Shown in pieces: positions 18,363 to 26,845 of a stretch of 64,000 bases of DNA. Each line of letters opens with the position of its first letter. The stretch's first letter is position 1. Origin of the DNA: Gammaproteobacteria bacterium (lineage in GTDB: Bacteria > Pseudomonadota > Gammaproteobacteria > Steroidobacterales > Rariloculaceae). The stretch is taken from contig DASVDR010000005.1 in assembly GCA_036381015.1 (NCBI GenBank), positions 62,001-126,000 on the forward strand, in the 5' to 3' direction. The position numbers were made by a program, and so were the translations under genes. A model generated the notes under the pieces. It was not told the DNA's origin. It made no database searches and was given only the letters and a program-made list of their open reading frames with translations.

Positions 18363-19463
18363 CTATTCGTCCCGAAGCTCGTCGATCAGAGCCTGCGTCT
18401 GCCACAGCGATTGCACGCTCGGCAGCAGCAGGTTGACCAGCCGATTCCATCGCGAAAGCCCGGTAGGCGCGACGAACACCACGTCCTGCGGCTGCATCTG
18501 GAACTGGGTGGCGAGCAGCATCGCGTCGGCCGATTGCGCGTCCAGCCAAAAGATCTGAGGCTCCTCGTAGCCGCCGCGAAAGACGAAGACTCTTCCGGCG
18601 TCGGCTTCGGTCGAGTCGAATCCGCCGCTGAGCGCGAGGGCCTCCGCGAGATTCATGCGCCCGCGGACCATGCGCACGACGCCGGGCGTCTCGACCTCGC
18701 CGAGCATGTGCACGGCGTCGAACGAGCCCTCCGGGACGTAAACGAGATCGTCGTCCTGAAGCAGGATGTTCTGCCGCATGTCGCCGCGTTCGAGCAGGGC
18801 GAGCACATCGAACGTGCGGGTCTCCCCGTCGCGCATGACTTGAACGCGTTGCAACGCGGCCTCCGGAGTCGCGCCGCCCGCCAGGGTCAGTGCCTCCACC
18901 AGCGTGAGCGGAACATCGGTGAGCGGCAGCATGCCGGGTTCCGTTACCTCTCCGGTGACCGTGACTCGCTTGCTGCGGAAAGCCGCTACGCGCACGTCGA
19001 GCTGCGGGTCTTGTATGAATTCCGAGAGCCGCGCGGTGATTTCGTCGCGAACTTCGGTGGCCGTGCGGCCTGCGACCCTGACATCGCCGACGTAGGGGAA
19101 GTAGATGTTGCCTTCGGGGCCTACGAGGTGGCCCTGGATCTCGGCGTCGCGAAATTCGCCTGCCGGTATCGTGAGCTCGGGGTGATCCCACACGGTTACA
19201 GTGAGCACGTCCTGCGGGCCGATCCGGTAACGGTAGCTTTGCAGCTGCTCCTCGAGCTCGGGATTGGCGCGCGGCCCGGACGGCGGAAGATCGGACAGCG
19301 CCGCCAGCAGCTGCGGCGTGATCGGAAACATGTCGTGGTCCACGCGCTGCGCCCCGTCGGTATCCACCAAGTCATACGTGCCCCTATCGAGCTTCTGTCC
19401 GGGCGCCGTGCATCCGACTGCGAGAAGCAGCGGCGCGAGGGAAAGCAAGCCCGGGCGTATCAA
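18363..19463 (-). CDS. wza: outer-membrane polysaccharide export lipoprotein (Wza-type)
   Basis: A 366-residue lipoprotein. The chosen start is TTG at 19463, which overlaps the TGA stop of the phosphatase gene (TTGA) and has GGAGGGG 6 bases upstream. It gives a short signal peptide with the lipobox LAVGC. An ATG-initiated version would have to start inside the phosphatase gene. The mature protein has the poly-export domain (YRIGPQDVLTVTVWDHPEL, then IYFPYVGDVRVAGRT) and two SLBB repeats (VTVTGEVTEPG and VHMLGEVETPG). It forms the outer-membrane channel for the polymer. Translation is probably coupled to wzb. Confidence 0.93.
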   Translation of the reverse strand: MIRPGLLSLAPLLLAVGCTAPGQKLDRGTYDLVDTDGAQRVDHDMFPITPQLLAALSDLPPSGPRANPELEEQLQSYRYRIGPQDVLTVTVWDHPELTIPAGEFRDAEIQGHLVGPEGNIYFPYVGDVRVAGRTATEVRDEITARLSEFIQDPQLDVRVAAFRSKRVTVTGEVTEPGMLPLTDVPLTLVEALTLAGGATPEAALQRVQVMRDGETRTFDVLALLERGDMRQNILLQDDDLVYVPEGSFDAVHMLGEVETPGVVRMVRGRMNLAEALALSGGFDSTEADAGRVFVFRGGYEEPQIFWLDAQSADAMLLATQFQMQPQDVVFVAPTGLSRWNRLVNLLLPSVQSLWQTQALIDELRDE

Positions 19464-19885
19464 AGCTTGCCCCTCCAGTCGTCCAAACCTTGGTCCAAGA
19501 GCGCGAGCACGTCTCGAAAGGCTCTCTCGCCGCATCGGTACGGGTCCGGGATGTCGAACCCGGACCAGTGCCCCCAGCGGTAGACCTTTCCGGCGGTCGC
19601 GCACCATGTCGACTCGACCCACGTCTTGTGCTCCTGCTCCATCACCAGCGCCAGCTCGCAGGCCTGCAACATTGCGAAGTCCAGCTGGCGGGCACGGTGT
19701 CCGTTCAGCTCGAGCCCGCGCTCATGCATCAATCGGAGAGCGATGGGGTCCGCCGGATGGTCCACGAGCGCGCCGATCCCGGCGGAAAGTACGTTCTTGG
19801 CGGGAAAGGCGGCCCGGAGCATCGACGCAGCCATCGGGCTGCGGCACACGTTGCCGGTACAGATCACGACGATCGAGCGGATCAT
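19460..19885 (-). CDS. wzb: low-molecular-weight protein-tyrosine phosphatase (Wzb-type)
   Basis: A 141-residue cytoplasmic phosphatase. The P-loop CTGNVCRS provides the nucleophile Cys9 and Arg15, and the acid loop IPDPYR supplies the general-acid Asp. Length fits the family. In polysaccharide loci this enzyme removes phosphate from the tyrosine tail of the Wzc kinase, and the wzb-wza-wzc order here fits that role. It is the first gene of the minus-strand export operon, so the promoter should lie in the 366-base region upstream. Confidence 0.95.
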   Translation of the reverse strand: MIRSIVVICTGNVCRSPMAASMLRAAFPAKNVLSAGIGALVDHPADPIALRLMHERGLELNGHRARQLDFAMLQACELALVMEQEHKTWVESTWCATAGKVYRWGHWSGFDIPDPYRCGERAFRDVLALLDQGLDDWRGKL

Positions 19886-20251
19886 CCCCCTTCCTGCTCG
19901 ACTTGCCGAACTGCGGAGGACGCTCAGAGCCGGCCCCCCGCGTTGATCACCGGCGGCACACTCCGCCTCCGAGATACGTCCGTTGCGGCCTCTTCTAGAA
20001 AGTCGAAATTCTCACCGGGCGCCTCTCCGGCTCTCGGCTCCAGCCCTACGCTGTCGGCACTGCTCCCCCCGGAGAGGGACGAGGGAACGTCTACCACCCG
20101 GGTCGACGCGCCCTACGACGTTTTCATTTCGGCGGATTAATTCGATCTTCTACGGATTGCCGCGGTGCCCGGTCAATCGGGGGCAGCGCCTACGCCGACG
20201 GCGCAAGCCCGATAGCAAATTTGAAATTGACGGCGCCGATCGAGGCCGGCC
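19886..20251. promoter_or_regulatory. divergent intergenic region upstream of wzb and the sugar transferase
   Basis: This 366-base gap separates two divergent operons and must hold both promoters. It is less GC-rich than the surrounding genes near 20130-20240. A TTCTAGAA palindrome lies near 19996. No ops/JUMPstart element (GGCGGTAG) was found. No convincing gene is seen. Exact promoter positions cannot be assigned by eye. Confidence 0.4.
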
Positions 20252-20968
20252 ATGATCTTCGCGGCAGTCGTCCCCTCCCCGAGAAGAACGGAAGGTCCTC
20301 GTTTGAAGCGCGTCTTCGACGTCGGGCTGTCGGCCGTGTTGCTGGTCTTGCTGGCACCGATACTCGCGGCGGTCGCGATAGCCGTCAAAGCTCGATTGGG
20401 TTCTCCGGTTCTCTTCAAGCAAACGAGACCGGGCCTGCACGGCGAGCCGTTTTCGTTGCTCAAGTTCAGAACGATGTCGAACGCCGCCGATGACGACGGA
20501 CGACTATTGCCGGACGGCGATCGGTTGTCCGCTTTCGGCGCGTTCCTCCGGCGTTGGAGCCTGGACGAGCTGCCGGAGCTTTGGAACGTGCTCAAGGGCG
20601 ACATGAGCCTCGTGGGGCCGCGGCCGCTCTTGATGGAATACCTCGAGCTCTACACGCCGGAGCAGGCCAGGCGCCACGACGTCCGTCCGGGGCTCACGGG
20701 CTGGAGCCAAGTCAACGGGCGCAACGAGCTGAGCTGGGAGGAAAAATTCGAACGCGACGTTTGGTATGTAGACAATCGAAGCATGGCGCTCGACCTGAAG
20801 ATCCTTGCGAGAACCTTCCTGAACGTTGTGCGGGGCGACGGCGTGTCGGCCCCGGGGGAGGCGACGATGCCGCATTTCACCGGGGAGAGAACGGGCGCGG
20901 CACATGCACACGCGCCGCAGAGCCGCGATCACTCGCACGTTGCGGCGACGATCGATGAATCCGTCTAG
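20252..20968 (+). CDS. initiating sugar-phosphate transferase (WcaJ/PglC-type)
   Basis: A 238-residue monotopic membrane enzyme that transfers a sugar-1-phosphate from an NDP-sugar to undecaprenyl phosphate, the first step of repeat-unit synthesis. KRVFDVGLSAVLLVLLAPI is the re-entrant N-terminal helix. LLKFRTMSNAADDDG, FLRRWSLDELPELWNVLKGD, MSLVGPRPL and RPGLTGWSQVNGRN are the catalytic-domain signatures. It lacks the N-terminal multi-helix part of full WcaJ, as PglC does. A TTG at 20303 with GAAGG 7 bases upstream is an alternative start that begins right at the first helix; the ATG at 20252 has only a weak ribosome site. The C-terminal tail is His-rich. Confidence 0.93.
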   Translation: MIFAAVVPSPRRTEGPRLKRVFDVGLSAVLLVLLAPILAAVAIAVKARLGSPVLFKQTRPGLHGEPFSLLKFRTMSNAADDDGRLLPDGDRLSAFGAFLRRWSLDELPELWNVLKGDMSLVGPRPLLMEYLELYTPEQARRHDVRPGLTGWSQVNGRNELSWEEKFERDVWYVDNRSMALDLKILARTFLNVVRGDGVSAPGEATMPHFTGERTGAAHAHAPQSRDHSHVAATIDESV

Positions 20969-22113
20969 GCGTACGACTCCTCATGTGTGCGGCGAATGAT
21001 CTCTATCGTGCGCGAAATGTCGCCGCTTTGCAGATCGGATCCGGAAGGAAGACAAAGCCCCTGGCGAAACAGAAGCTCCGCGACCTTCGTGCCCACGGCC
21101 TCGCAGCCGGCGAAAACCGGCTGAAGGTGCATTGGCTTCCAAACCGGCCGGGATTCGATGTTCGCTGCCTCGAGACGCAGGCGGACCGTTTCCCGATCAA
21201 CGCCGAAGTGCGCAGGGTCGATCGTCAACGCGGTGAGCCATCTGGTTGCTCTTCCCCAATCGGCCTCCGGCATGAAGCGAACGCCGGGCAAATCGCCGAG
21301 CCCTTCCTCATAGGCGCGAAAGTTGCGCCGGCGAGCGGCCACTCGCTGGTCGAGCACTTGCAGCTGGGCCCGCCCGACCGCGGCAAGAAGATTACTCATG
21401 CGGTAGTTGTAGCCGATTTCGACATGCTCGTAGTGCGGCATCGCCTCGCGGGATTGCGACGCGAGCTTGCGTGCTCGAGCGGCGAGATCGGGATCGTCGG
21501 TGGCGAGCATCCCTCCGCCGGAGTTGGTGATGATCTTGTTCCCGTTGAAGGAAAATACGGAAGCACGCGCGAACGAGCCGACGGACGCACCGTGATACGT
21601 TGCACCGAGGGATTCGGCCGCGTCCTCTATCACCGGGATGCCGTGCTTGGTGCCCACGGCCAAAATCGGTGCGAGATCGGCGCTCTGGCCGTAGAGGTGA
21701 ACGACGATGATTGCGGCCGGCGGCCGTCCCCGGCTGACTTTTCGCTCTACGGTCTCGACCACGAGGTCGGGGTCCAAATTCCAGGAGCGCGTTTCCGAGT
21801 CGATGAAAACAGGGCGCGCGCTCACATATCGGATCGGAAACACGCTGCCGGCGAAGGTCAACGTCGACACGAGCACCTCGTCGCCGGGCCGGACGCCGGC
21901 CAGCAGCAGGGCCAAATGGAGCGCGGCCGTGCCGGAGGAGGTAGCGGCGGCGGCGCGCACTCCGATGCGCTTCGCGAACTCCTGCTCGAACGCATCGACG
22001 TGCGGGCCGAGAGGCGCGATCCAGTTGCTTCTGAACGCATCTTCGATCAGTTCTCGCTCTTTCCCCGAGAGATGAGGAGGCGAGAGGTGGATGCGCGGCG
22101 GTTCGATGGCCAT
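20965..22113 (-). CDS. DegT/DnrJ/EryC1/StrS-type sugar aminotransferase (second copy)
   Basis: A 382-residue PLP enzyme. ATSSGTAALHLALLLAGVRPG, VIEDAAESLGA and SFNGNKIITNSGGGM are family signatures, with Lys193 as the predicted PLP lysine. The last motif resembles PglE/WbpE-type enzymes that aminate UDP-4-keto-6-deoxy-GlcNAc, the product expected from the WbpM-like enzyme at 4357, so these two may form one pathway. The specificity is inferred. Its stop codon overlaps that of the sugar transferase on the opposite strand in the four bases CTAG. Confidence 0.92.
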   Translation of the reverse strand: MAIEPPRIHLSPPHLSGKERELIEDAFRSNWIAPLGPHVDAFEQEFAKRIGVRAAAATSSGTAALHLALLLAGVRPGDEVLVSTLTFAGSVFPIRYVSARPVFIDSETRSWNLDPDLVVETVERKVSRGRPPAAIIVVHLYGQSADLAPILAVGTKHGIPVIEDAAESLGATYHGASVGSFARASVFSFNGNKIITNSGGGMLATDDPDLAARARKLASQSREAMPHYEHVEIGYNYRMSNLLAAVGRAQLQVLDQRVAARRRNFRAYEEGLGDLPGVRFMPEADWGRATRWLTALTIDPAHFGVDRETVRLRLEAANIESRPVWKPMHLQPVFAGCEAVGTKVAELLFRQGLCLPSGSDLQSGDISRTIEIIRRTHEESYA

Positions 22114-22291
22114 GGACGGCTCCGGCTGCAGGCCGAGTATCGCCTACGCCGGCCGCAAAGGAAATCGCGAATGCGGCGCGGGGCGCGAGTGCAAAATTTG
22201 AACCGCGGGGCCGGGGCAAGCTCCGTTCGTTACGGTCGCGCGATCTTGTGAGGCACGCGGCGTGCGAGGCACGACGAGCTCGATCAACGCA

Positions 22292-22333
22292 GCGCATGCC
22301 GGACCGCGCGCTGCGCATGCCGGACCGCGCGCT
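22292..22333 (+). repeat. two tandem copies of a 21-base repeat
   Basis: The 21-base unit starting GCGCATGCCGG occurs twice head to tail (22292-22312 and 22313-22333), followed by a partial third start. It lies just before the chosen start of the polymerase gene. If translation began at GTG 22262 it would encode a doubled HAGPRAA stretch. Confidence 0.85.
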
Positions 22334-22354
22334 GCGCGGCGGAGCGGCGACGAC

Positions 22355-23659
22355 GTGCTCCCTTTCACGTTCCTTTGTCTTTGCATTCTCGCGCAGGCTT
22401 ACTCCCTGCCCGTATTGACGGTCGGGCCGTCGTGGGCGGTGTGGCCCACGCCTCCCGTGATCACGGCGTGCGGAATGATCGGCATCGCCGTGCTCGCGTC
22501 CCCGGGTGCATGGCCGCCGCTGCGGAAAATGATCGGTGGATATGTTCTGCTGTTCGCTCTCTGCCTTCTATCCGTGGCGTTGGTCACCGTGGCGGCCCAT
22601 GATCTCCTCATCCCCGACGCGACGCTCGACTTCGGATTTCCGCTGTACCACGTCTGGATCATGGGACTTGCCGGCGGTTCGCTGTGGGCGGCTTCCACGA
22701 TTCACATCCGGCCGGACCGGTTCCCGCTCCTCGCCAACGTCACGCTCGCCGCGCTCCTTTGGATATGCGTGAGCATCGTGCTCACGTACAAGAACTTCAT
22801 TCCCACCCGCGAGCTGGCACCGCAGCTTCCGATGGACCCGGGCGTATCGGGCGCATTCTCCCGCTACCTGCTCAATATGGAGGGGGCCGGTCTCGGCACG
22901 GTCGGGTACAACCACGCCTACCCGGCGGCCGTCGTGCTCATTCTGTCGGCGCTGTGGCTGCAGCTGCTCCCCCGCGGTCGGCGGCCGCTGTTGCGCGCGC
23001 TCGTGCTGTCACTCGGGCTCGTCGCCGTCTTCCTGACCGGCAGCCGCGCCGGATTCGCCGGCTTCCTGCTGTTCTTCGCCGCAGTGGCGGCCGCGGAGCG
23101 AAGCATCAGGACTCTCTTCGGCATCGTCGCCTTGGGACTTCTACTGGCGTTGGCCGTCGCAGCGCTCGAGGTTCCGATCGAGGAGACCATGCAGCGTCAA
23201 GCCGCGGTATTCGAGGCGCCTTCCGCCGAGGCGCTGGCGGGCCGCGACGTGATATGGCAGCACCGGTTGCAGTTCCTGAACGACGACAAGGTTCGCTGGC
23301 TGATCGGAACGGGATTCGGATCCGCAATGGCGACCGGGTCCGACGCTCATATGCTCTATCTGCACATCGTCGTCGAGATGGGCGTCCTCGGGCTCCTCGC
23401 GTTCATTGTGTTTTACGCGTCCATTCTGCACGCCCTGTGGCGCCGCCTGCCGTATTCACGCTACTTTTTTCTAGCGACCGCGTGCTTGCTGGTTTCCTCG
23501 TTGACTCAGGAGACCCTTTATCCCGTGCCGGCTCTCGGCTTCACGCTTCCGCTCTACCTGATTGCTCTCGCGGTCACGATACGCTCCAGCGACGAGGCGA
23601 GGCTGCGGGCCGTGCGGCCGTCGCCGCGGGCGCGCCCTACGAGCGCGGCGTCCGGTTGA
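22355..23659 (+). CDS. O-antigen/exopolysaccharide polymerase or ligase-like membrane protein (Wzy-type)
   Basis: A 434-residue inner-membrane protein with about 11-12 predicted helices and a large periplasmic loop, holding the Wzy_C-like segment VFLTGSRAGFAGFLLFF and GRDVIWQHRLQFL followed by GTGFGSA. The start chosen is GTG 22355, with GGAG 10 bases upstream and the first helix immediately after. A longer form from GTG 22262 would add 31 low-complexity residues made of a tandem repeat. In this locus it would polymerise the flipped repeat units. A ligase role cannot be excluded, but no lipopolysaccharide core genes are nearby. Confidence 0.85.
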   Translation: MLPFTFLCLCILAQAYSLPVLTVGPSWAVWPTPPVITACGMIGIAVLASPGAWPPLRKMIGGYVLLFALCLLSVALVTVAAHDLLIPDATLDFGFPLYHVWIMGLAGGSLWAASTIHIRPDRFPLLANVTLAALLWICVSIVLTYKNFIPTRELAPQLPMDPGVSGAFSRYLLNMEGAGLGTVGYNHAYPAAVVLILSALWLQLLPRGRRPLLRALVLSLGLVAVFLTGSRAGFAGFLLFFAAVAAAERSIRTLFGIVALGLLLALAVAALEVPIEETMQRQAAVFEAPSAEALAGRDVIWQHRLQFLNDDKVRWLIGTGFGSAMATGSDAHMLYLHIVVEMGVLGLLAFIVFYASILHALWRRLPYSRYFFLATACLLVSSLTQETLYPVPALGFTLPLYLIALAVTIRSSDEARLRAVRPSPRARPTSAASG

Positions 23660-23712
23660 CCGGGACCGTTTGCTCTCGCGCTCGGCGTTCGATCCGCGGG
23701 ACGGCGTACGCC

Positions 23713-24345
23713 TCAGGGGGCGAGCAAGGCCGGCACTTCGATCAAGCTTCTGATCTCGTGATCGCAGCGCCCGGGCACGGCTTCGTAGACGCCCCCGGCG
23801 CGGCGCAGACGGACCGTGGTCCAGCCGAGCCGCCGGGGCGCGTCGAAATCCTTTCGCGGATTGTCGGCGACATAGACGCAGGGCCCGCCGTCGGGGAAGC
23901 GGTGCATGACCATGCGGAAGGGGCGGTCGTCCGGCTTGGCGGTCCCGAGCAGATCGGTGAAAACCGGCAATTGTATCCAGCGCTCCAGCCCGAGCGCCTG
24001 GAATTTGTTGTGCTGCATCCGGTACGCACCGTCGGTGATCAAGGCCGTTCGGTGGCGGCGGGAACAGTGCTCCAAGACGAGCCGCGTTTCGGCGTCCAGC
24101 CGAATATTCGGCACGTGAAAGCGATAAATTTCCACGAGCTCCGCGACGTTCAAGGCTCTGCCCGTCTGCCGGGCGAAGTGATCGAAGACATGGCCGCTGC
24201 CATGCTCGCGAAAGATCCGCAGCAAGTGCCGGTACGTCGCCGGCCGGTCGCGCGGCGACACGTGCCCGGCCACGGCTCGGAAGCCGCTGCGCACGAAGTC
24301 CATTTCCGGGTAAAGCGTGTCGTCCAGATCAAAGACGATGATGAT
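23713..24345 (-). CDS. HAD-family hydrolase with a non-standard start codon
   Basis: About 210 residues if translation begins at one of three ATC codons at 24345-24337. The catalytic motif I, FDLDDTLYP, lies upstream of the first ATG (24303), and an in-frame TGA lies just before the ATC codons, so no ATG, GTG or TTG can include it. A perfect 7-base Shine-Dalgarno GAGGTGA ends 6 bases before the first ATC. Motif II is in TALITDG, the lysine region follows, and motif IV is VADNPRKDF. It is probably a sugar-phosphate or related phosphatase working with the overlapping ATP-grasp gene. A prfB-like +1 frameshift or a sequence error are alternatives. Confidence 0.75.
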   Translation of the reverse strand: MIIVFDLDDTLYPEMDFVRSGFRAVAGHVSPRDRPATYRHLLRIFREHGSGHVFDHFARQTGRALNVAELVEIYRFHVPNIRLDAETRLVLEHCSRRHRTALITDGAYRMQHNKFQALGLERWIQLPVFTDLLGTAKPDDRPFRMVMHRFPDGGPCVYVADNPRKDFDAPRRLGWTTVRLRRAGGVYEAVPGRCDHEIRSLIEVPALLAP

Positions 24346-25279
24346 GGGCGATCACCTCGGCGTCGTAGCGCAACATCAGGGTGTTTTCTCGCCAACGGGC
24401 AATCTCGAGCGGCTCGCCGCGCGCGTCTCGCAACAAGTAATCGACCATGTTCGCGCCGGCATGGAAGCTCAAGGGAAAGCCGCCGCCGAAGCGCGGATTC
24501 ACCTCGACGAACGAAAGACCGCCCTCTCGGCCGCGAAAGAGCTGCACGTTCAATACGCCGTACGCGCCGTGCATGACGGCGAAGAGGCGCGCGACCTCGT
24601 CGAGAATGCGCGGGTCGCGAACGGTTACGGCCTTGCTGACTTCACCGCCGCGGATTTCCAGCCGCTGTCGGGGCACGAGGTCGCGCAGGCGACCGTTCGA
24701 GTCCACGAAAGCGTCGACCGTGAACTCGTCTCCCGCGAGCATCGGCTGAAAGACGTAGTCCGCATTTCGGCTCCGCAGCCGCTCGGCCTCATAGGCGTCA
24801 TCGACGCGTCGTGCCCCGATCGAGCTGCTCGAATCGTCCAGCTTCGCGAACAAAGGGAAGGGGGCGTCGGCGAAGTCCTCGATCAGCGCCGGTGTCGGCA
24901 AGCCGTGCCGCGAAAGGAACTCGTGCGTCGATCGCTTGCGAGAGAAAGTCCGGCAAACGTCCACGCTCGAGACGGCGACTCGCGCGCCCACCGCCCCGAA
25001 GTCGTCGGCGGCGGCGGCGAGGACGGGCAGCTCCGGGTCGATCGTCGGAATGACGACCTCGATCCGATGCTCGAGACAGAGGTCGAGCAGGAAGGGCACA
25101 TACTCCGCGCTCACGCGCGGCGCCTCCCAGGCGCGATCCGCGAGACGGCAAGCGGCGCTCCATTCGGGACGAGCATCGACCGCGAAAACGTGGCCGCCCG
25201 CACGGCGCGCATCGAGCGTCCGTCTCACGATTTGGACGAGGCTCCCGCGGCGCCCCGCGGAAGTAATCAGCACGTTCAT
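24329..25279 (-). CDS. ATP-grasp ligase (CarB/PylC-like)
   Basis: A 316-residue enzyme. The N-terminal Rossmann-like preATP-grasp part starts MNVLITSAGRRGSLVQ. The ATP-binding part has FPLFAKLDDSSSSIGARRV (glycine/serine-rich loop) and QPMLAGDEFTVDAFVD, and the metal-binding end is FVEVNPRFGGGFPLS. These enzymes join a carboxylate to an amine or other nucleophile through an acyl-phosphate. In this locus it may attach an amino acid to an amino sugar; that is inference. It overlaps the HAD gene at its 3' end (HHHRL then stop), so the two are coupled. Confidence 0.85.
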   Translation of the reverse strand: MNVLITSAGRRGSLVQIVRRTLDARRAGGHVFAVDARPEWSAACRLADRAWEAPRVSAEYVPFLLDLCLEHRIEVVIPTIDPELPVLAAAADDFGAVGARVAVSSVDVCRTFSRKRSTHEFLSRHGLPTPALIEDFADAPFPLFAKLDDSSSSIGARRVDDAYEAERLRSRNADYVFQPMLAGDEFTVDAFVDSNGRLRDLVPRQRLEIRGGEVSKAVTVRDPRILDEVARLFAVMHGAYGVLNVQLFRGREGGLSFVEVNPRFGGGFPLSFHAGANMVDYLLRDARGEPLEIARWRENTLMLRYDAEVIAHHHRL

Positions 25280-25518
25280 GGCGCATCACCCGGCGGCAAG
25301 CGACACTGCGGCGCGAACGAGCAACGCAGGCCAGACCTATGTTACCCGGTTGCCCGGCGAATCGAGCCTCCTCGATGCGTCCGGCGCGCGGCCGGCCGCG
25401 GCGCGCGGCGATCGGCGTCGAAGGCGGGGCCGCGCCAAGGCCGCCCGTACTCGACCCTATTCTCGGCCGCCAACCGACGCGGTTAACGTGAACGCGCCCG
25501 AACGTCCGAGCGAGCACG

Positions 25519-26718
25519 ATGAACGCGCCGATAAGAGTGCTCCACGTCATGACCGATCCGGTGTTCGGTGCGATCCTGCTGGAGCCGATCCTGCGACAGC
25601 AACGCGAGCACGGATACCGGATAGAAATCGCGGCCGGGCCCGGGGAGGCGATGGGCCAGCTCACGAGGATGGGATTCCCGGTGCATCTGATTCACGTCAA
25701 CCGGCACCTCGTCAGTTTCGCTCACTTCCGCGCCCTGGCCGAGCTGGTGCGAATCACGCGGCGCGGCAGGTACGACGTGATCCACCTGCACAACCCGATC
25801 ACGTCGGTGCTCGGCCGGATCGCCGCCCGCACGGCGCCGCGGCCGATCGTCTTCTATCACATGCACGGCTCCTACTGGGACTCGCCACGGCTTTCGGAGC
25901 GATTGATCTTCGACTACACGGAGAGAGCGCTACGGAATTTCGCGGACAACATCATCACGATAAACAGCGAGGACACGGACGACCTGATCAGGAGGGGAAT
26001 CAAGGATGCCGCGTCGATCACCTGCCTTCGCGTGGGGAGCGGCGGCGTCGACCTCGCGCGCTTCGACCCGTCGGCGTTCACGCCGGAAGACCGCGCACGC
26101 ACGAGGCAGGCGTTGGGCATTTCGCCTTCCGACTTCGTCGTCGGGTTCGTCGGCCGGCTCGTGGAGATCAAAGGCATCACGGACCTCGTCGAAGCCTTCA
26201 GCGGCGTGGCCGGCGCCTGCGAACGCGCGAAGCTCGTGATCGTCGGCAGCGTGCTGCGAAGCGAGCGTGATCAGGAGACCGGCCCGCGCGTCATGCGCCG
26301 GGCGGAGGAAGATCCGTCGTTGCGAGGACGCGTCGTATTCACCGGCTTCAGGCGCGACGTGCCGGCTCTGATGTCGACGATGGACGTGCTCGTGATGCCT
26401 TCTCGCCAAGAGCATTTCGGCCTCGTGCAGGCAGAGGCGGGCGCGATGAGCTTGCCGGTGATCTCCACCGACACACGCGGCGGCCGCGAGGCCATAGAGA
26501 ACGGCCGCAACGGAATTCTCGTTCCGGTCGAGAACCCGGAAGTCTTACGTGAGGCCATTCTGCTTCTGGCCGAGCGCGAGGACTTGAGAAAGCGCATGGC
26601 CGAGGCCGGCCGCGCGCGAGCCTGCGCGCTCTACGACGAAAGGCGCATCTTCGAGCGGATCAACGCCGCGTACGAGCGGCTGCTCGGGGCACGGGCCGGC
26701 GGGGCGGCGCTGACTTGA
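25519..26718 (+). CDS. glycosyltransferase, GT4 family
   Basis: A 399-residue GT-B enzyme. The N-terminal domain starts IRVLHVMTDPVFGAILL and contains YDVIHLHNPITSVLGRI. The donor domain has VGFVGRLVEIKGITDLVEAF and the acidic motif MPSRQEHFGLVQAEAGAM. It probably adds one of the repeat-unit sugars at the cytoplasmic membrane. It is the last gene of the polysaccharide locus and is divergent from the ATP-grasp gene across a 239-base gap in which no gene is seen. Confidence 0.92.
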   Translation: MNAPIRVLHVMTDPVFGAILLEPILRQQREHGYRIEIAAGPGEAMGQLTRMGFPVHLIHVNRHLVSFAHFRALAELVRITRRGRYDVIHLHNPITSVLGRIAARTAPRPIVFYHMHGSYWDSPRLSERLIFDYTERALRNFADNIITINSEDTDDLIRRGIKDAASITCLRVGSGGVDLARFDPSAFTPEDRARTRQALGISPSDFVVGFVGRLVEIKGITDLVEAFSGVAGACERAKLVIVGSVLRSERDQETGPRVMRRAEEDPSLRGRVVFTGFRRDVPALMSTMDVLVMPSRQEHFGLVQAEAGAMSLPVISTDTRGGREAIENGRNGILVPVENPEVLREAILLLAEREDLRKRMAEAGRARACALYDERRIFERINAAYERLLGARAGGAALT

Positions 26719-26845
26719 GCCTTCAGCCGACCCGCGGCCCGGGCTCGACGCACGATGGCGATCGCCGGATTGCATTGCCGCACGGGCTTCGTGGAGAATC
26801 GGCCTTGAAGCGCCAATTGCCATGGCCTCAGGCGGGAGATTTTCG

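Noticed and set aside
24329-24345. prfB-like programmed +1 frameshift joining ATP-grasp and HAD proteins as the main explanation
   Set aside because: CTT-TGA is present, but the stimulating Shine-Dalgarno is not at the 3-base distance used in prfB; it is ideally spaced for initiation at ATC. Kept only as an alternative.
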